From Kineosporiaceae bacterium (lineage in GTDB: Bacteria; Actinomycetota; Actinomycetes; Actinomycetales; Kineosporiaceae), in NCBI GenBank assembly GCA_016794595.1, contig JAEUJN010000066.1, positions 169,763 through 233,762 of the forward strand: a DNA stretch of 64,000 bases, read 5' to 3'. The translations under genes and the position numbers were made by a program. Below are positions 53,152 through 61,703 of this stretch, piece after piece. Below the pieces are notes generated by a model that saw only the letters and a list, made by a program, of their open reading frames with translations, did no database searches and was not told where the DNA came from. Positions within the stretch are counted from its first letter, which is position 1. Each line of letters starts with the position of its first letter.

Positions 53152-56118
53152 TCAGCGGCGCCGCTTGGCCGGGGTGATGTCCATCGCCCGGGCGGCGTCC
53201 AACGGGATCGTCGACAGGTCGGCTGCCTCCAGCCGGTGCGCCCCTCGCGGCACCGGGGGCTCTGCCCACGGGGTCGGGGTCTCGACCACCTGTCCCTCGG
53301 TGAACTCGTAGCCGTACCCGGACGCCGCCGGGGTGGTGGGCAGGCCCTGGCCGGCTGCGGCACCGTAGCCGAGCGAGGGCGGCTCGGGGCTGCCCGCGGC
53401 CCACGCCGGTGGTGCGGAGGGGGCTGCCCAGGCCGTCACCGTCTCGGTCGATTCGGGCTGGTGGCGGCCGGGCTGATCGACGGCCGGCTGATAGGAGCCC
53501 GGCTGCCGCGGAACGGCGGTGGCCGTGGGGGACTGGGGCGGCACCACCGGGTAACCAGGCGGGAAGACGGCCTGATAGGGAGCGCTGGCCACGGCAGGTG
53601 GTTCCACCGACGGCGCCGGCGGTGGATTGCCCACGGCCGCAGCGACGACAGGCGCCGTGGGCGGCACAGCGGGGGAGATCGGGGGGGACGCCGTGAACTG
53701 GGTGGGTAGCGGTGGGGGAGCGGGCAGTTGCGTAGCGGGTAGCTCGTCCGCCGGCGGATCGAACCGGGTCTGGGGAGTGAACAACGGGTTGGGCGGCGTC
53801 GGGGAGTGGCGGGAGACACCCCACGGCTCGGTGTCGGCCACCGGCCAGCGCTGCTGGTCCAGCTCGTCGGACTGCGCCGGGTCCGGTGCCGGGCCCTGGG
53901 CGAAGGCGTCGTCGACGTCGCGCCAGAGCTCATGCGCGGCGCCATCCGGCTCGTCGTCGGGCAGCGAGATGGGCTCTGGTGAACCCCCTGCCGGGGCCGG
54001 AGAGTCCTCGGGTGCGGGTTGGGCGTTCCAGTCGGGGTCGTCGTCCTCCTGGTGGGCGCGTACCCAGTACTCGGCGATCGGGGAGCGATCGTCCGTCTCG
54101 TCCTCGCCGGGGGACCACGCCGGGGCGATGACGTCGTGGGCCATGGGCAGGCCGACGTTCGGGGTGTCCGGGATCTCGGGACCATCGCTGCGGTGAATCG
54201 GCTCGGGCACGACGGGCAGCCCGCTCGCCGGGGGTGCGACCCAGGGTGCGTCGGCACCGGTCGAAGGACGCGCGGTCCACTGGTCGGCCTGGTCCGCGGC
54301 CCAGGCTGTCGAGGGCTGGCGGGGTGCGGGAACGCCGGCCGGGTCGATCGACGGTGGCTGAGGGGGTAGTGCGGCGCTGATCGTGGCGAAGATCGGTTCG
54401 GGCGAGTAGGAGGGCTCGGTCGGGGAAGAGGGTGAGGAGGCGGGCGAGGAGAAGGGTTCGGACGAGGAGCCGTCGGGGTGGCTGCCGGCCGCGCGGTCCA
54501 TCACGCTGACCGCGCCGGCCAGGGTGTCCCCGGGCGCCCAGCCGTTGGGGGTGGTGACCGTCCAGTCCTGAACGGGCTCGGCCACGGGGGCGCCCGCCGG
54601 GGCGGCGGCGCCCATAGGGGCGGACGGCGTGGCCCGGTGGGCGCGGCCGGCGTCCGGCACCTGCCCGGATCGCCCACGGCCCAGGCGGGGAAGGCGCAGG
54701 GCGGTTCGGGTGCCCCGCCCGGACGAGGCGCGCCGGCGGGTGCCTGCTCGGGGGACCGCGATCAGGACGACGCCGAGCACCGAGGTGCCGGTGGCCGCGA
54801 GTTCGGTGACTGCGGCCCGCAGCGAGGCGACCCGGGTCAGCCCACAGTGCGCGGTGAGCACGCTGGACTCGCACAACCGGGCCAGCGTGACGGCGTCCGC
54901 CACCGATTCGAGGGCGGGGCTGTCCAGCACGACGGTCATGCCGTCGCTGACCAGCGTGCGCAGCAGCCAGGCCATCCGAGGCGTGGCCAGCAGGTCACCG
55001 GGGTTGGCCACCACGGGACCGGCGGTGATCACGCGCAGTCCCAACCCCTGGGCACAGGGCCGCAGCGCCTCGTCCAATTCGGTGTCCCCGGTCAGCACAG
55101 AGGTCAAGCCGGGCTGATCGGGGTCCAGGGCCAGGGCGGCGGCCACCCCGCGCCCGTGCAGGTCGGCGTCGATCAACACCACCTCGACCCCGGTGTGCGC
55201 CAGGGACACCGCGAGGTTCACGGCGGTGGTGGTACGGCCCTCCCCGGGGGCGGCGCTGGTGACCAGCAGCGAGCCGTCGCCGGTGCCGACGCTGGTCAGC
55301 GGCAGGTGAGAACGCAGCCGGCGGAAGGACTCTGCATATCCAGTGCTGCGGTCCTGGCCGGTGAAGGCGGCCAGCAAGCGGCCCGATTGCAGGGGGATCT
55401 CGGCCAGAACGGGGCGGTCCACGATGCCGGTGAGGTCGGCGCGGCGGTTGACCCTGTGGTCACCGACCAGCCCTGCGACGGCCAGCACGAGACCGGCCAG
55501 CAGGCCTGCGGCCAGGCCGATGCCGGTGCTCACGAGCAGGCCGGGACGCAGGGGGTCGGCGGAGGCGCGCGCCTCGGAGGTCACGGTGATGGCGACCGGG
55601 ATGTCCTGGGAGGCGCCGGTGCGATCGAGATTGGCCAGCCGGTGAGCGGTGTCGGGCAGCTTCTGGGCGACGGCGCGCGCCAGGGCACGGGCCCGCTCGG
55701 GGTCGTCGTCGCGGGCGCGGACGTCGATGGTCAGGGTGCCCGGGCTGACCTCGGCGCTGATCCGGGCGGCGAGATCGGTGGTGCTGTACGGCAGGCGCAA
55801 CTGGGTGGTGATGGTGCGCAGCACCTCATCGGAGGTGGCCAGTCGGGCGTAGCTGCGCACCCGGGCCTCGGTCGTGGCGAGCTCGGCGGGGGGCAACTGG
55901 CCGTCGGCCGTCCGCGCGGCGGTGACGAACAACTGCGCGGTGGCCTCGTACTCCGCCGGGCCCGCGATGCCGTACCCGACCCCGGTCACAGTACCGAGCA
56001 GGCCGAGCGCCGCGATGGGCAGTGCGCGGCGGCGGATGGCGCCTGCGAGCCGACCCAGGATCACGACACCTCTCCGCAACTGAAGCCCAGCGACAGCGAT
56101 CGCCGGGGCCATGGTCAC
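53152..56118 (-). CDS. Wzz/BY-kinase-like chain-length regulator with long Pro-rich tail
   Basis: A 988-residue protein. Two membrane helices (about 33-52 and 195-218) bracket a Wzz-type extracellular domain (EYEATAQLFVTAA). A P-loop ATPase of the CpsD/MinD type follows (about 255-455): LLVTSAAPGEGRTTTAVNLA, VVLIDADLHGRG and VVLDSPALESVADAV. The Walker A Lys is Arg (GEGRTT, Arg295), unusual for BY-kinases. From about 490 to the end is a Pro/Ser/Glu-rich cytoplasmic tail without a tyrosine cluster. It probably controls polymer length and export, and may be a phosphatase substrate of the protein at 47329. GTG 56118, or ATG two codons later. Convergent with fcl across 33 bp. Confidence 0.85.
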   Translation of the reverse strand: MTMAPAIAVAGLQLRRGVVILGRLAGAIRRRALPIAALGLLGTVTGVGYGIAGPAEYEATAQLFVTAARTADGQLPPAELATTEARVRSYARLATSDEVLRTITTQLRLPYSTTDLAARISAEVSPGTLTIDVRARDDDPERARALARAVAQKLPDTAHRLANLDRTGASQDIPVAITVTSEARASADPLRPGLLVSTGIGLAAGLLAGLVLAVAGLVGDHRVNRRADLTGIVDRPVLAEIPLQSGRLLAAFTGQDRSTGYAESFRRLRSHLPLTSVGTGDGSLLVTSAAPGEGRTTTAVNLAVSLAHTGVEVVLIDADLHGRGVAAALALDPDQPGLTSVLTGDTELDEALRPCAQGLGLRVITAGPVVANPGDLLATPRMAWLLRTLVSDGMTVVLDSPALESVADAVTLARLCESSVLTAHCGLTRVASLRAAVTELAATGTSVLGVVLIAVPRAGTRRRASSGRGTRTALRLPRLGRGRSGQVPDAGRAHRATPSAPMGAAAPAGAPVAEPVQDWTVTTPNGWAPGDTLAGAVSVMDRAAGSHPDGSSSEPFSSPASSPSSPTEPSYSPEPIFATISAALPPQPPSIDPAGVPAPRQPSTAWAADQADQWTARPSTGADAPWVAPPASGLPVVPEPIHRSDGPEIPDTPNVGLPMAHDVIAPAWSPGEDETDDRSPIAEYWVRAHQEDDDPDWNAQPAPEDSPAPAGGSPEPISLPDDEPDGAAHELWRDVDDAFAQGPAPDPAQSDELDQQRWPVADTEPWGVSRHSPTPPNPLFTPQTRFDPPADELPATQLPAPPPLPTQFTASPPISPAVPPTAPVVAAAVGNPPPAPSVEPPAVASAPYQAVFPPGYPVVPPQSPTATAVPRQPGSYQPAVDQPGRHQPESTETVTAWAAPSAPPAWAAGSPEPPSLGYGAAAGQGLPTTPAASGYGYEFTEGQVVETPTPWAEPPVPRGAHRLEAADLSTIPLDAARAMDITPAKRRR

Positions 56119-56190
56119 GCAAACGTACCGAACGATCTCTCAGAGTCATCGACCGCCACGCGCAGAAGAAATGATCTTCGGTTCACGCCC

Positions 56191-56418
56191 TCAGGAGACG
56201 GCGAACTGACCTGTGCGCACTGCCGCCACGAAGGCGCCCCACTCCGCGCGGTCGAAGCGGAGTGGGGCGCCCTCAGTGTCTTGGCTGTTGCGGACGTACA
56301 CGTGCTGGCCACTCATCGCTACCTCGACACAATTTGCCGAAGCGCAAGCGAGTGGCCTGTGCCACAGAAGTCCGGGGTCCTCACCCAGGTCTTCCGTGCT
56401 CTGGTGTGGTTTCGTCAT
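56191..56418 (-). CDS. DUF397 protein (copy 1)
   Basis: A 75-residue DUF397 protein: WHRPLACASANCVEVAMSGQ, then VYVRNSQDTEGAPLRFDRAE and WGAFVAAVRTGQF. It shows the family pattern of two conserved Cys-x-E-V strands, R-(D/N)-S and a C-terminal W/F-x-x-F-x-x-x-x-x-G-x-F. ATG 56418 has AGGAAAGG upstream. DUF397 proteins are small partners of XRE-DUF5753 regulators. Last of three tandem copies downstream of such a regulator. Confidence 0.88.
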   Translation of the reverse strand: MTKPHQSTEDLGEDPGLLWHRPLACASANCVEVAMSGQHVYVRNSQDTEGAPLRFDRAEWGAFVAAVRTGQFAVS

Positions 56419-56603
56419 GGTGGTCGCCTTTCCTATCGACGGATCGCGTCGAATCAGAGAGGAGGCCCCGCCATGGCGTCTGTGACACGGTGGGCCGCCG
56501 GGATGAGGTTGTCCTCGCAGGTTAGGTAGACGTCTGCGCAGGGACAAGACACACGGCGTTCAACGTGACGAAACCCACTCGAAACACGCCAACACGCCAC
56601 TCC

Positions 56604-56852
56604 TCAGGCGGTCGTGTCGTAGTCGTCCGGTGCTCCGTGCGTGAACTCGTCGAACTCGCCACTCTTCACGCCGATGACGAAGTCCGAGAACTCCCTCTTG
56701 GTAAAGGCGAGCACAGGGCCGTTCTCATGCTTGGAATCCCGAACGCACACCATCCCGTCGCGCGAAGCGACCTCGACACACGTCGCTACACCGCAATACG
56801 TCGACTTGCGCCAGCTTACTCCAGATGCGGGAGTAAGTCCCTTGAACGCCAT
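56604..56852 (-). CDS. DUF397 protein (copy 2)
   Basis: An 82-residue DUF397 protein with the full motif: SWRKSTYCGVATCVEVASRD, VCVRDSKHENGPVLAFTKRE and FSDFVIGVKSGEFDEF, then an acidic C-terminal tail. ATG 56852, with AAGGAAAA upstream. It is the best conserved of the three copies. Separated from its neighbours by 185 and 82 bp. Confidence 0.9.
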   Translation of the reverse strand: MAFKGLTPASGVSWRKSTYCGVATCVEVASRDGMVCVRDSKHENGPVLAFTKREFSDFVIGVKSGEFDEFTHGAPDDYDTTA

Positions 56853-56934
56853 GGCGTTTTCCTTTCAGGATGAGGGAATACGGGAGACCGGAACAGCAGT
56901 TCGGCACGACGATGTCGGCTCGTCAAGCTCCCCG

Positions 56935-57144
56935 TCAGAGGTGATCGAACTGGCCTGACCGGGCACCGGCGATGAAGGCTCGGAATTCATCATCGGTGAA
57001 CTTCAGTGGTCGCTGCCGAAGGTCCTTGGAATCGCGAATTGCCACGTCTCCACTGGCGAGACGCGCGATCTCGACGCAGCTACTGGCAGTGCAGAAATCG
57101 GACCGAACCCAGTTGGCCTCCAGGTAAGTCGGCGGCCGCCGCAT
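56935..57144 (-). CDS. DUF397 protein (copy 3)
   Basis: A 69-residue DUF397 protein: NWVRSDFCTASSCVEIARLA, VAIRDSKDLRQRPLKFTDDE and FRAFIAGARSGQFDHL. The ATG at 57144 has AAGAAGG 6 nt upstream and fits the family length; the frame runs back to 57192. It is the copy nearest the XRE-DUF5753 gene. Confidence 0.9.
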   Translation of the reverse strand: MRRPPTYLEANWVRSDFCTASSCVEIARLASGDVAIRDSKDLRQRPLKFTDDEFRAFIAGARSGQFDHL

Positions 57145-57303
57145 AATGGACCTTCTTCTGAGGCGTCCGGATGCAAGGAGGCGAATGCTCATCGATCTTC
57201 TGCTTCCTGTGATGTTGGGACCGACCGAGCCTGGTGGCTGGGCCGGCTGCGCCGGAGGCAGAGTCTCGCGAATTGACTGCGGGCTGCAACTGAAGGAGTG
57301 CCA

Positions 57304-58155
57304 TCAGGCGCTCCCGGTCAGCAGTGACCTCAACCAGTCGTGCGTCTCCTCCGGCGGCAGTGTATGGATCTTCGTGGATTCGTACGCTCTCAGGAAGCGA
57401 GCAACGTCAGTCTCACGGTCGATCAGGAAGTGTCCACGGAGTCCCTCGATGAAGACGAACTCCGAAGGAGGGTTGCTTGCCAATGCCAGGTGCTGAAAGG
57501 ACCCGTGAATTCCGGGTGAAGCGGGCGCGGAGAACGGCAGAATGCGCAGCTGGACATTGTCGTAGGTCGAGAAGTCGATCAACTGTTGTATTTGACGCCT
57601 CAGAATGTCGGGGCGTCCGAAATCACGCCTGAACACGGTCTCGTCAGCAAGGACCTCCAAACTGACCTCGCCGGACCGCACGCGCTCGATTCGCTTTTGC
57701 CGGAGCTCCACCATCTCCTCTACTCCGGCCTGCTCCTCTGGTGGTAATAACCCCCGCAACAATGTTTCCGTGTAATCACGAGTCTGCATGAGACCCGGGA
57801 CTGCACGGGACTCCAGCATCAAGATTGCCGACGCCGAGGTCTCCAAACCGATGAATGTCTTCGTCTGTTCGTCGAGTGTTCGATAATCGTGCCACCACCC
57901 TGGCCGCCGCGCGTCACGGGCCATAGCCATCAGTTCCTCACGGACCTCGTCCGTGACTTTGTAGAAGCGGCAGAGGTCTCGGACATCTCGCGGCTGGATC
58001 CCACGCCCTGCTGTCTCCATCCGGGACACCTTGGCCGGGGAGCACATGAGCTCCTTGGCCACGTCCTCGATCGTGAGTTCCGCCGACAAGCGCAACTCGC
58101 GAAGCCGCCGGGCAAGATCCCAACGAAGGACGGTCGAACTGGCACCAGTGGCCAT
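57304..58155 (-). CDS. XRE-family regulator with DUF5753 domain
   Basis: A 283-residue protein. An N-terminal XRE helix-turn-helix (about 12-75: RRLRELRLSAELTIEDVAKE, CSPAKVSRMETAGRGIQPRD) is followed by the DUF5753 domain (about 95-275: TFIGLETSASAILMLESRAV, PGLMQTRDYTETLLRGL, NVQLRILPFSAPASPGIHGS, FVFIEGLRGHFLIDRETDV). This is the WhiJ/Scr1-type architecture common in Streptomyces and relatives, where it pairs with DUF397 proteins and affects development or metabolite production. ATG 58155 with GAGGGG upstream. Three DUF397 genes follow on the same strand, so it probably heads their operon and is modulated by them. Confidence 0.92.
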   Translation of the reverse strand: MATGASSTVLRWDLARRLRELRLSAELTIEDVAKELMCSPAKVSRMETAGRGIQPRDVRDLCRFYKVTDEVREELMAMARDARRPGWWHDYRTLDEQTKTFIGLETSASAILMLESRAVPGLMQTRDYTETLLRGLLPPEEQAGVEEMVELRQKRIERVRSGEVSLEVLADETVFRRDFGRPDILRRQIQQLIDFSTYDNVQLRILPFSAPASPGIHGSFQHLALASNPPSEFVFIEGLRGHFLIDRETDVARFLRAYESTKIHTLPPEETHDWLRSLLTGSA

Positions 58156-58710
58156 CTCAGCCCCTCGAGCTGAGGTGGAGTGGCGGGTTCGGAGCGCACA
58201 CAATGCCCTGGCGTTGCGCGGGGCGACTGTCGGCGACCGCGGGGCACCGTCGCTCCGCGTGCTGGGAGCGTGGTGTGCCGTCGGCACTTGCCATGGGACG
58301 CGAGGGTATCCCTTGGGCCTTGACGTGGCGCAGCCGCTGTGCGCCTGGCCCTGTCACGCTTGCATAACGATGTTGATCGTCAGTGCCGATCATCGCCCAA
58401 CCCTATGTCACTTGCCAAGGGCAAGCCAATAGGGCACTCCACAAACTGCCTCCGAGCACTTACCATCGAGATCAAGCACCCGCTCGGACGTCCACCACCG
58501 GGGGGCCTGACGGTGGACCAGCGCGCGTTGCGCTCACTCCACCTTTGCCAGGCCCATCGGATCGGCCGGCTGAGTGGCGCGCGACGGCTGTGAGATCACG
58601 GAGGGGAGGGCAGGGTCCCGGCGGCAACCAGGACCCCGCCCGCAGCCTCCGCGAGTCGCTCGAGACAACTCAACGGGTCCCTCAGAAGACACCATTTCAC
58701 GGAGGCTGTT
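58156..58710. other. Divergent intergenic region between XRE and OmpA-lipoprotein genes
   Basis: A 555-bp gap with no supported gene; the small frames here lack good starts and codon bias. It must hold promoters for both neighbours. A nested inverted repeat is present at 58401-58434 and listed separately. The part around 58360-58470 is AT-richer than the rest. Confidence 0.55.
58401..58434. promoter_or_regulatory. Nested inverted repeat in the divergent gap
   Basis: CTTGCC-AAG-GGCAAG (58411-58425) lies inside CCCTAT (58401-58406)/ATAGGG (58429-58434). Such a two-layer palindrome in a divergent promoter region is a candidate operator, perhaps for the XRE regulator; this is unproven. Confidence 0.4.
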
Positions 58711-60024
58711 GTGCATGACACTACGCCCAAACGTGCTCACCGTCAGCAGCCAACCGGGCCAAAACGGCTCGTTTCGCTGACAGCGGCACTGATCGTCGCA
58801 CTCGCCGGGTGTGCCTCGGATCCGAGCCTCGCGGCGCTGCGCCCGATGTGCTTCGGCGGCACCGACGCCGCACGGCCCCCAACCAGCCCTCGCCTCTCGG
58901 GTTCGGCGGTAGCGCCAGGTGTCTCGTCGGGAACAGTGGTCCTCGCGGCCACCGGGACCGGCGCTGAACCGGTTCCCCAACTGACGCCCGAGGTGCTCGA
59001 CCTACTGCGAACGCTCGGTGCTCGCGACGATGCCTGCGCCGTCCTGCTCAAGGGCCGACGCCACAACGTCACCATCACCACGATGCCGATCACGCCGTTC
59101 CGGGCGAACGGTGAGGTCGAACGCGGCTCGCATCGCAGCCAACTGCTCGAACGGAACCTGCGTGCCATCCAGGAGGAGTTGGCCGAGCCGGCTCAGCCGG
59201 CCACCGGTCCGGGCCTCGACCTGTTGGGACTCTGGCACGAGGCGGTGAGGCGCTATCCCGGCAGCACCATCGTCTTGGTCAGCAGCGGGGTCACCACCGT
59301 CGATCCGGTCGATGTGCGCCGGCTGGGGTGGGACGCCGATCCGCGGCACGTCAGCTCGATGCTGCGTGGGCAGGGGTGGCTCCCCGATGCCGCCGGCACT
59401 CGGGTCACCTTCATCGGGCTCGGTGATGCTGCCGGCAGCCAACCACCGCTGCCCCCGCCTCTGCATCGGCGCATCGTCGTGCTGTGGCAGGAGCTGTGCC
59501 GCGCGGCGGCCGCCGATTCCTGTGTCGTGGACGCGCGGCGCACCTCCGGTGGGGCGCCTCGCTCTCGGGTCGCCGTCCCGGTGGTGCCCTTGCCTGAGCC
59601 GGACGCCACTCCCGGCGAGGTGCGCATCCCTGCGGCGATGCTCTTCGAGCTCGACAGCGCCGAGATCACGGCGCAGGCCGACGCGGTGCTGAGCGGACTC
59701 GCCGAACGCGGACGACGCGACCATCTCGTCGTGACCGGTCACACCGACGCCAGCACGGGGAGCGCCGAGCACAACCAGCGGCTCTCTCTCGCCAGGGCTC
59801 AGGCGGTCGCCCGCCGCCTCGTCGCGCTCGGGGTGCCGCACGAGCACCTGGATGCCGTGATCGGTTCGGGCTCACAGGGTTACACGGCGGAGAGCGAGCT
59901 GGCCGATCCGGGCCTGATCAGCGAGCACCGGTGTGTGACGGTCACCTTCGTCCTGTCGACCACCCCACCCGAAGGACCTCTGCACGTGCCCACCGCTGCC
60001 TCGCCGAACCCTGACTCTCACTGA
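58711..60024 (+). CDS. OmpA-family lipoprotein
   Basis: A 437-residue lipoprotein: signal LVSLTAALIVALAGC (Cys34), an alpha/beta domain (about 80-260; VTITTMPITPFRANGEVERG, GLWHEAVRRYPGSTIVLVSS, then TRVTFIGLG) that looks like a von Willebrand/Rossmann-like fold, and a C-terminal OmpA peptidoglycan-binding domain (about 315-415) with ELDSAEITAQADAVLSGLAE, LVVTGHTDASTGSAEHNQRL and LARAQAVARRLV. It would bridge membrane and peptidoglycan. GTG 58711 with GGAGG 5 nt upstream is a clear start. The next gene, 10 bp on, encodes a membrane protein, suggesting a complex. Confidence 0.87.
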   Translation: MHDTTPKRAHRQQPTGPKRLVSLTAALIVALAGCASDPSLAALRPMCFGGTDAARPPTSPRLSGSAVAPGVSSGTVVLAATGTGAEPVPQLTPEVLDLLRTLGARDDACAVLLKGRRHNVTITTMPITPFRANGEVERGSHRSQLLERNLRAIQEELAEPAQPATGPGLDLLGLWHEAVRRYPGSTIVLVSSGVTTVDPVDVRRLGWDADPRHVSSMLRGQGWLPDAAGTRVTFIGLGDAAGSQPPLPPPLHRRIVVLWQELCRAAAADSCVVDARRTSGGAPRSRVAVPVVPLPEPDATPGEVRIPAAMLFELDSAEITAQADAVLSGLAERGRRDHLVVTGHTDASTGSAEHNQRLSLARAQAVARRLVALGVPHEHLDAVIGSGSQGYTAESELADPGLISEHRCVTVTFVLSTTPPEGPLHVPTAASPNPDSH

Positions 60025-60034
60025 GGAGACCGCC

Positions 60035-60823
60035 ATGACCGACACCACTCACTACCTCACCGAGCAACGGCGTGCGACCCCCGAGCGGCGATGGGCGGGC
60101 AGGATCCGCGATGCGCACTTCGGCTACCCGACGATCGCCGAACTGACGCAGTTCCATGTCGAGCTGGGCGCTGCCGTCCGCGAGCAGATCCTGCGTGGGG
60201 CACCCGTGCACCGTCGTCTGCCACTGCCGATGCGCCACGTCCCCTGGGTCGTGGCCCTCTTGGACGTCGTGGTGCTGCTGTCGTTCACGGCCGACGTGTT
60301 CAACGTCGCCACCGGCGCCCTGCTGGAAGCGCCCTTGCGCTCGACCGCCGCGCTCATGCTCGCCCTGCTCGGCGGCGGCGTCGGCTACACCTGGCTCGCG
60401 ATGACCGGGCTTCGGCTGCGGTCCTTCCGCACCGAACTGGGTGAGATCAGCTGGCGGACAGTCGGTTCCCTCACCTGGATCATGCTGGCTGTCTCGGGCG
60501 TCCTGGTCGCCGCGTTGGCCCTCCTGATGGACCTGCGGGTGGTCAACGAGATCCGCGCCATGGGAATGGACGGTGCGGTCACCGCGGCGACCCTGGGTGC
60601 GATCTTCGCCGTCCTGAGCGCGATTGCCAACCTCGCCGTGATCGCGGTTCACGCGCTGGACGGCAGTTGGGCGATGGCCGAGCTGGAGCGTGCCGGCGCT
60701 CGACTGCACTGGTACGACCAGTTGGCCGCCGGGCGCGGCCCGCAGGCGTTCGGTGCAGACGGCCTCGGCGAGAGGCCGACTCACAGGGAATCGCCGGTGG
60801 GCCCGGTGCCGCCGGCGGCCTGA
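60035..60823 (+). CDS. Four-helix membrane protein of the OmpA-lipoprotein operon
   Basis: A 262-residue protein with a soluble N-terminal region (about 1-65, REQILRGAPVHRRLPLPMRH), four hydrophobic helices (VVALLDVVVLLSFTADVFNV; STAALMLALLGGGVGYTWLA; LTWIMLAVSGVLVAALALLM; TAATLGAIFAVLSAIANLAV) and a charged C-terminus. No family is recognised. GAGGAG lies 5-6 nt before the ATG. Its position suggests it works with the OmpA-type lipoprotein, in the same way MotB- or TolR-like pairs do, but no conserved ion-channel Asp is visible in a helix, so this analogy is weak. Confidence 0.75.
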   Translation: MTDTTHYLTEQRRATPERRWAGRIRDAHFGYPTIAELTQFHVELGAAVREQILRGAPVHRRLPLPMRHVPWVVALLDVVVLLSFTADVFNVATGALLEAPLRSTAALMLALLGGGVGYTWLAMTGLRLRSFRTELGEISWRTVGSLTWIMLAVSGVLVAALALLMDLRVVNEIRAMGMDGAVTAATLGAIFAVLSAIANLAVIAVHALDGSWAMAELERAGARLHWYDQLAAGRGPQAFGADGLGERPTHRESPVGPVPPAA

Positions 60824-60844
60824 CCCTGACGCGGCGGAGCGCCC

Positions 60845-61608
60845 TCAGCTCCACCCCGAGATCACCGCGCGCAGCCCTTCGGGTGATCTGGTGGTGCTGG
60901 GGGCGCCGTCCGAGCAGGTGTTCTGCGCGCGGAACTGGCCACCGGGCGCGCCGGCGACATAGACAGTGATCAGCTTGCCCTGGGTGGCCGCGAGCTCAGG
61001 CTCAGCGTGACCGTCTGGCCGGGGGTGACGGCCAGCCGGGGAAGGGCGAAGGTCGTGTCGCCCGACGCGGCGGCGATGGCCGACACCTGACCGCCGCCGC
61101 TGACCGCGAGGCTGACCTGCGCGGTGACCGCCGGGTTGGGGTCGATCTGGATCGTGGCGGCGTCCAGCGCGCTCACGCCGTTCGGCACGACGAAGGTCTG
61201 GGTGAGCGTGCCGCCCGGGATCGACTCGGGCCGAGCGGGATTGCCGCTGCACATCGCCTGACCTGGCTGAATGGCCGGCCCGTAGTTGTCGTAAGCCCTC
61301 ATGCGCTGGGGGGCCGCCACGGCCTCCGTCTCCGCAGTCTGAGGGCTGGTCACCGGCGGGGGATCCTGCTGCTCCACCGAGGGCACCCCAGGCTCCGATC
61401 CAGCCCGGGCCGTGGTCGTCGGTGAGGTGGTCGCCGGGCCTGTTCGGGTCGAGGACGACGTGCGGGCAGTGTCGGTCTTCGCCCAGTCGGTGCCCGGTCG
61501 GGCGGAGGGCGCGGCGGTCCCGTCGGGCGAGCCGAGGGGCACCGTCCCGTCCGAGGCCGCCGCAGTGGGGGGCGAGCTTCGGATCGGGGGCGGCTGTGTC
61601 GTGATCAT
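60845..61608 (-). pseudogene. Pro/Thr-rich protein with C-terminal beta domain, frameshifted
   Basis: The frame from about 61608 encodes a Pro/Ser/Thr-rich linker then a beta-rich domain (GTLTQTFVVPNGVSALDAAT, VSLAVSGGGQVSAIAAASGD, LPRLAVTPGQTVTLSLS) and stops early at 60970. The minus-strand frame one base over continues it naturally: LAATQGKLITVYVAGAPGGQ then FRAQNTCSDGAP, ending at 60845. One missing base near 61005-61010 joins the two, giving about 254 residues. Two cysteines (AMCSGNP and NTCSDG) could form a disulfide, suggesting an external domain, but no clear signal peptide is seen; the start is uncertain. Convergent with the membrane protein gene and downstream of the unknown gene at 61704. 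The family is not recognised. Confidence 0.65.
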
Positions 61609-61703
61609 GATGACAACGCGAACGGTGGTGCCCACGCGACCCGGCATTGAATCAGGTGAACGGATGAGGAGGTGGCGCGCTTCCCCCACCGCCACCGGCC
61701 CTG

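Noticed and set aside
58339..58718. Small open frames in the XRE/OmpA-lipoprotein gap
   Set aside because: No ribosome binding sites, no recognisable motifs, and they overlap the palindrome and the well-supported start at 58711.
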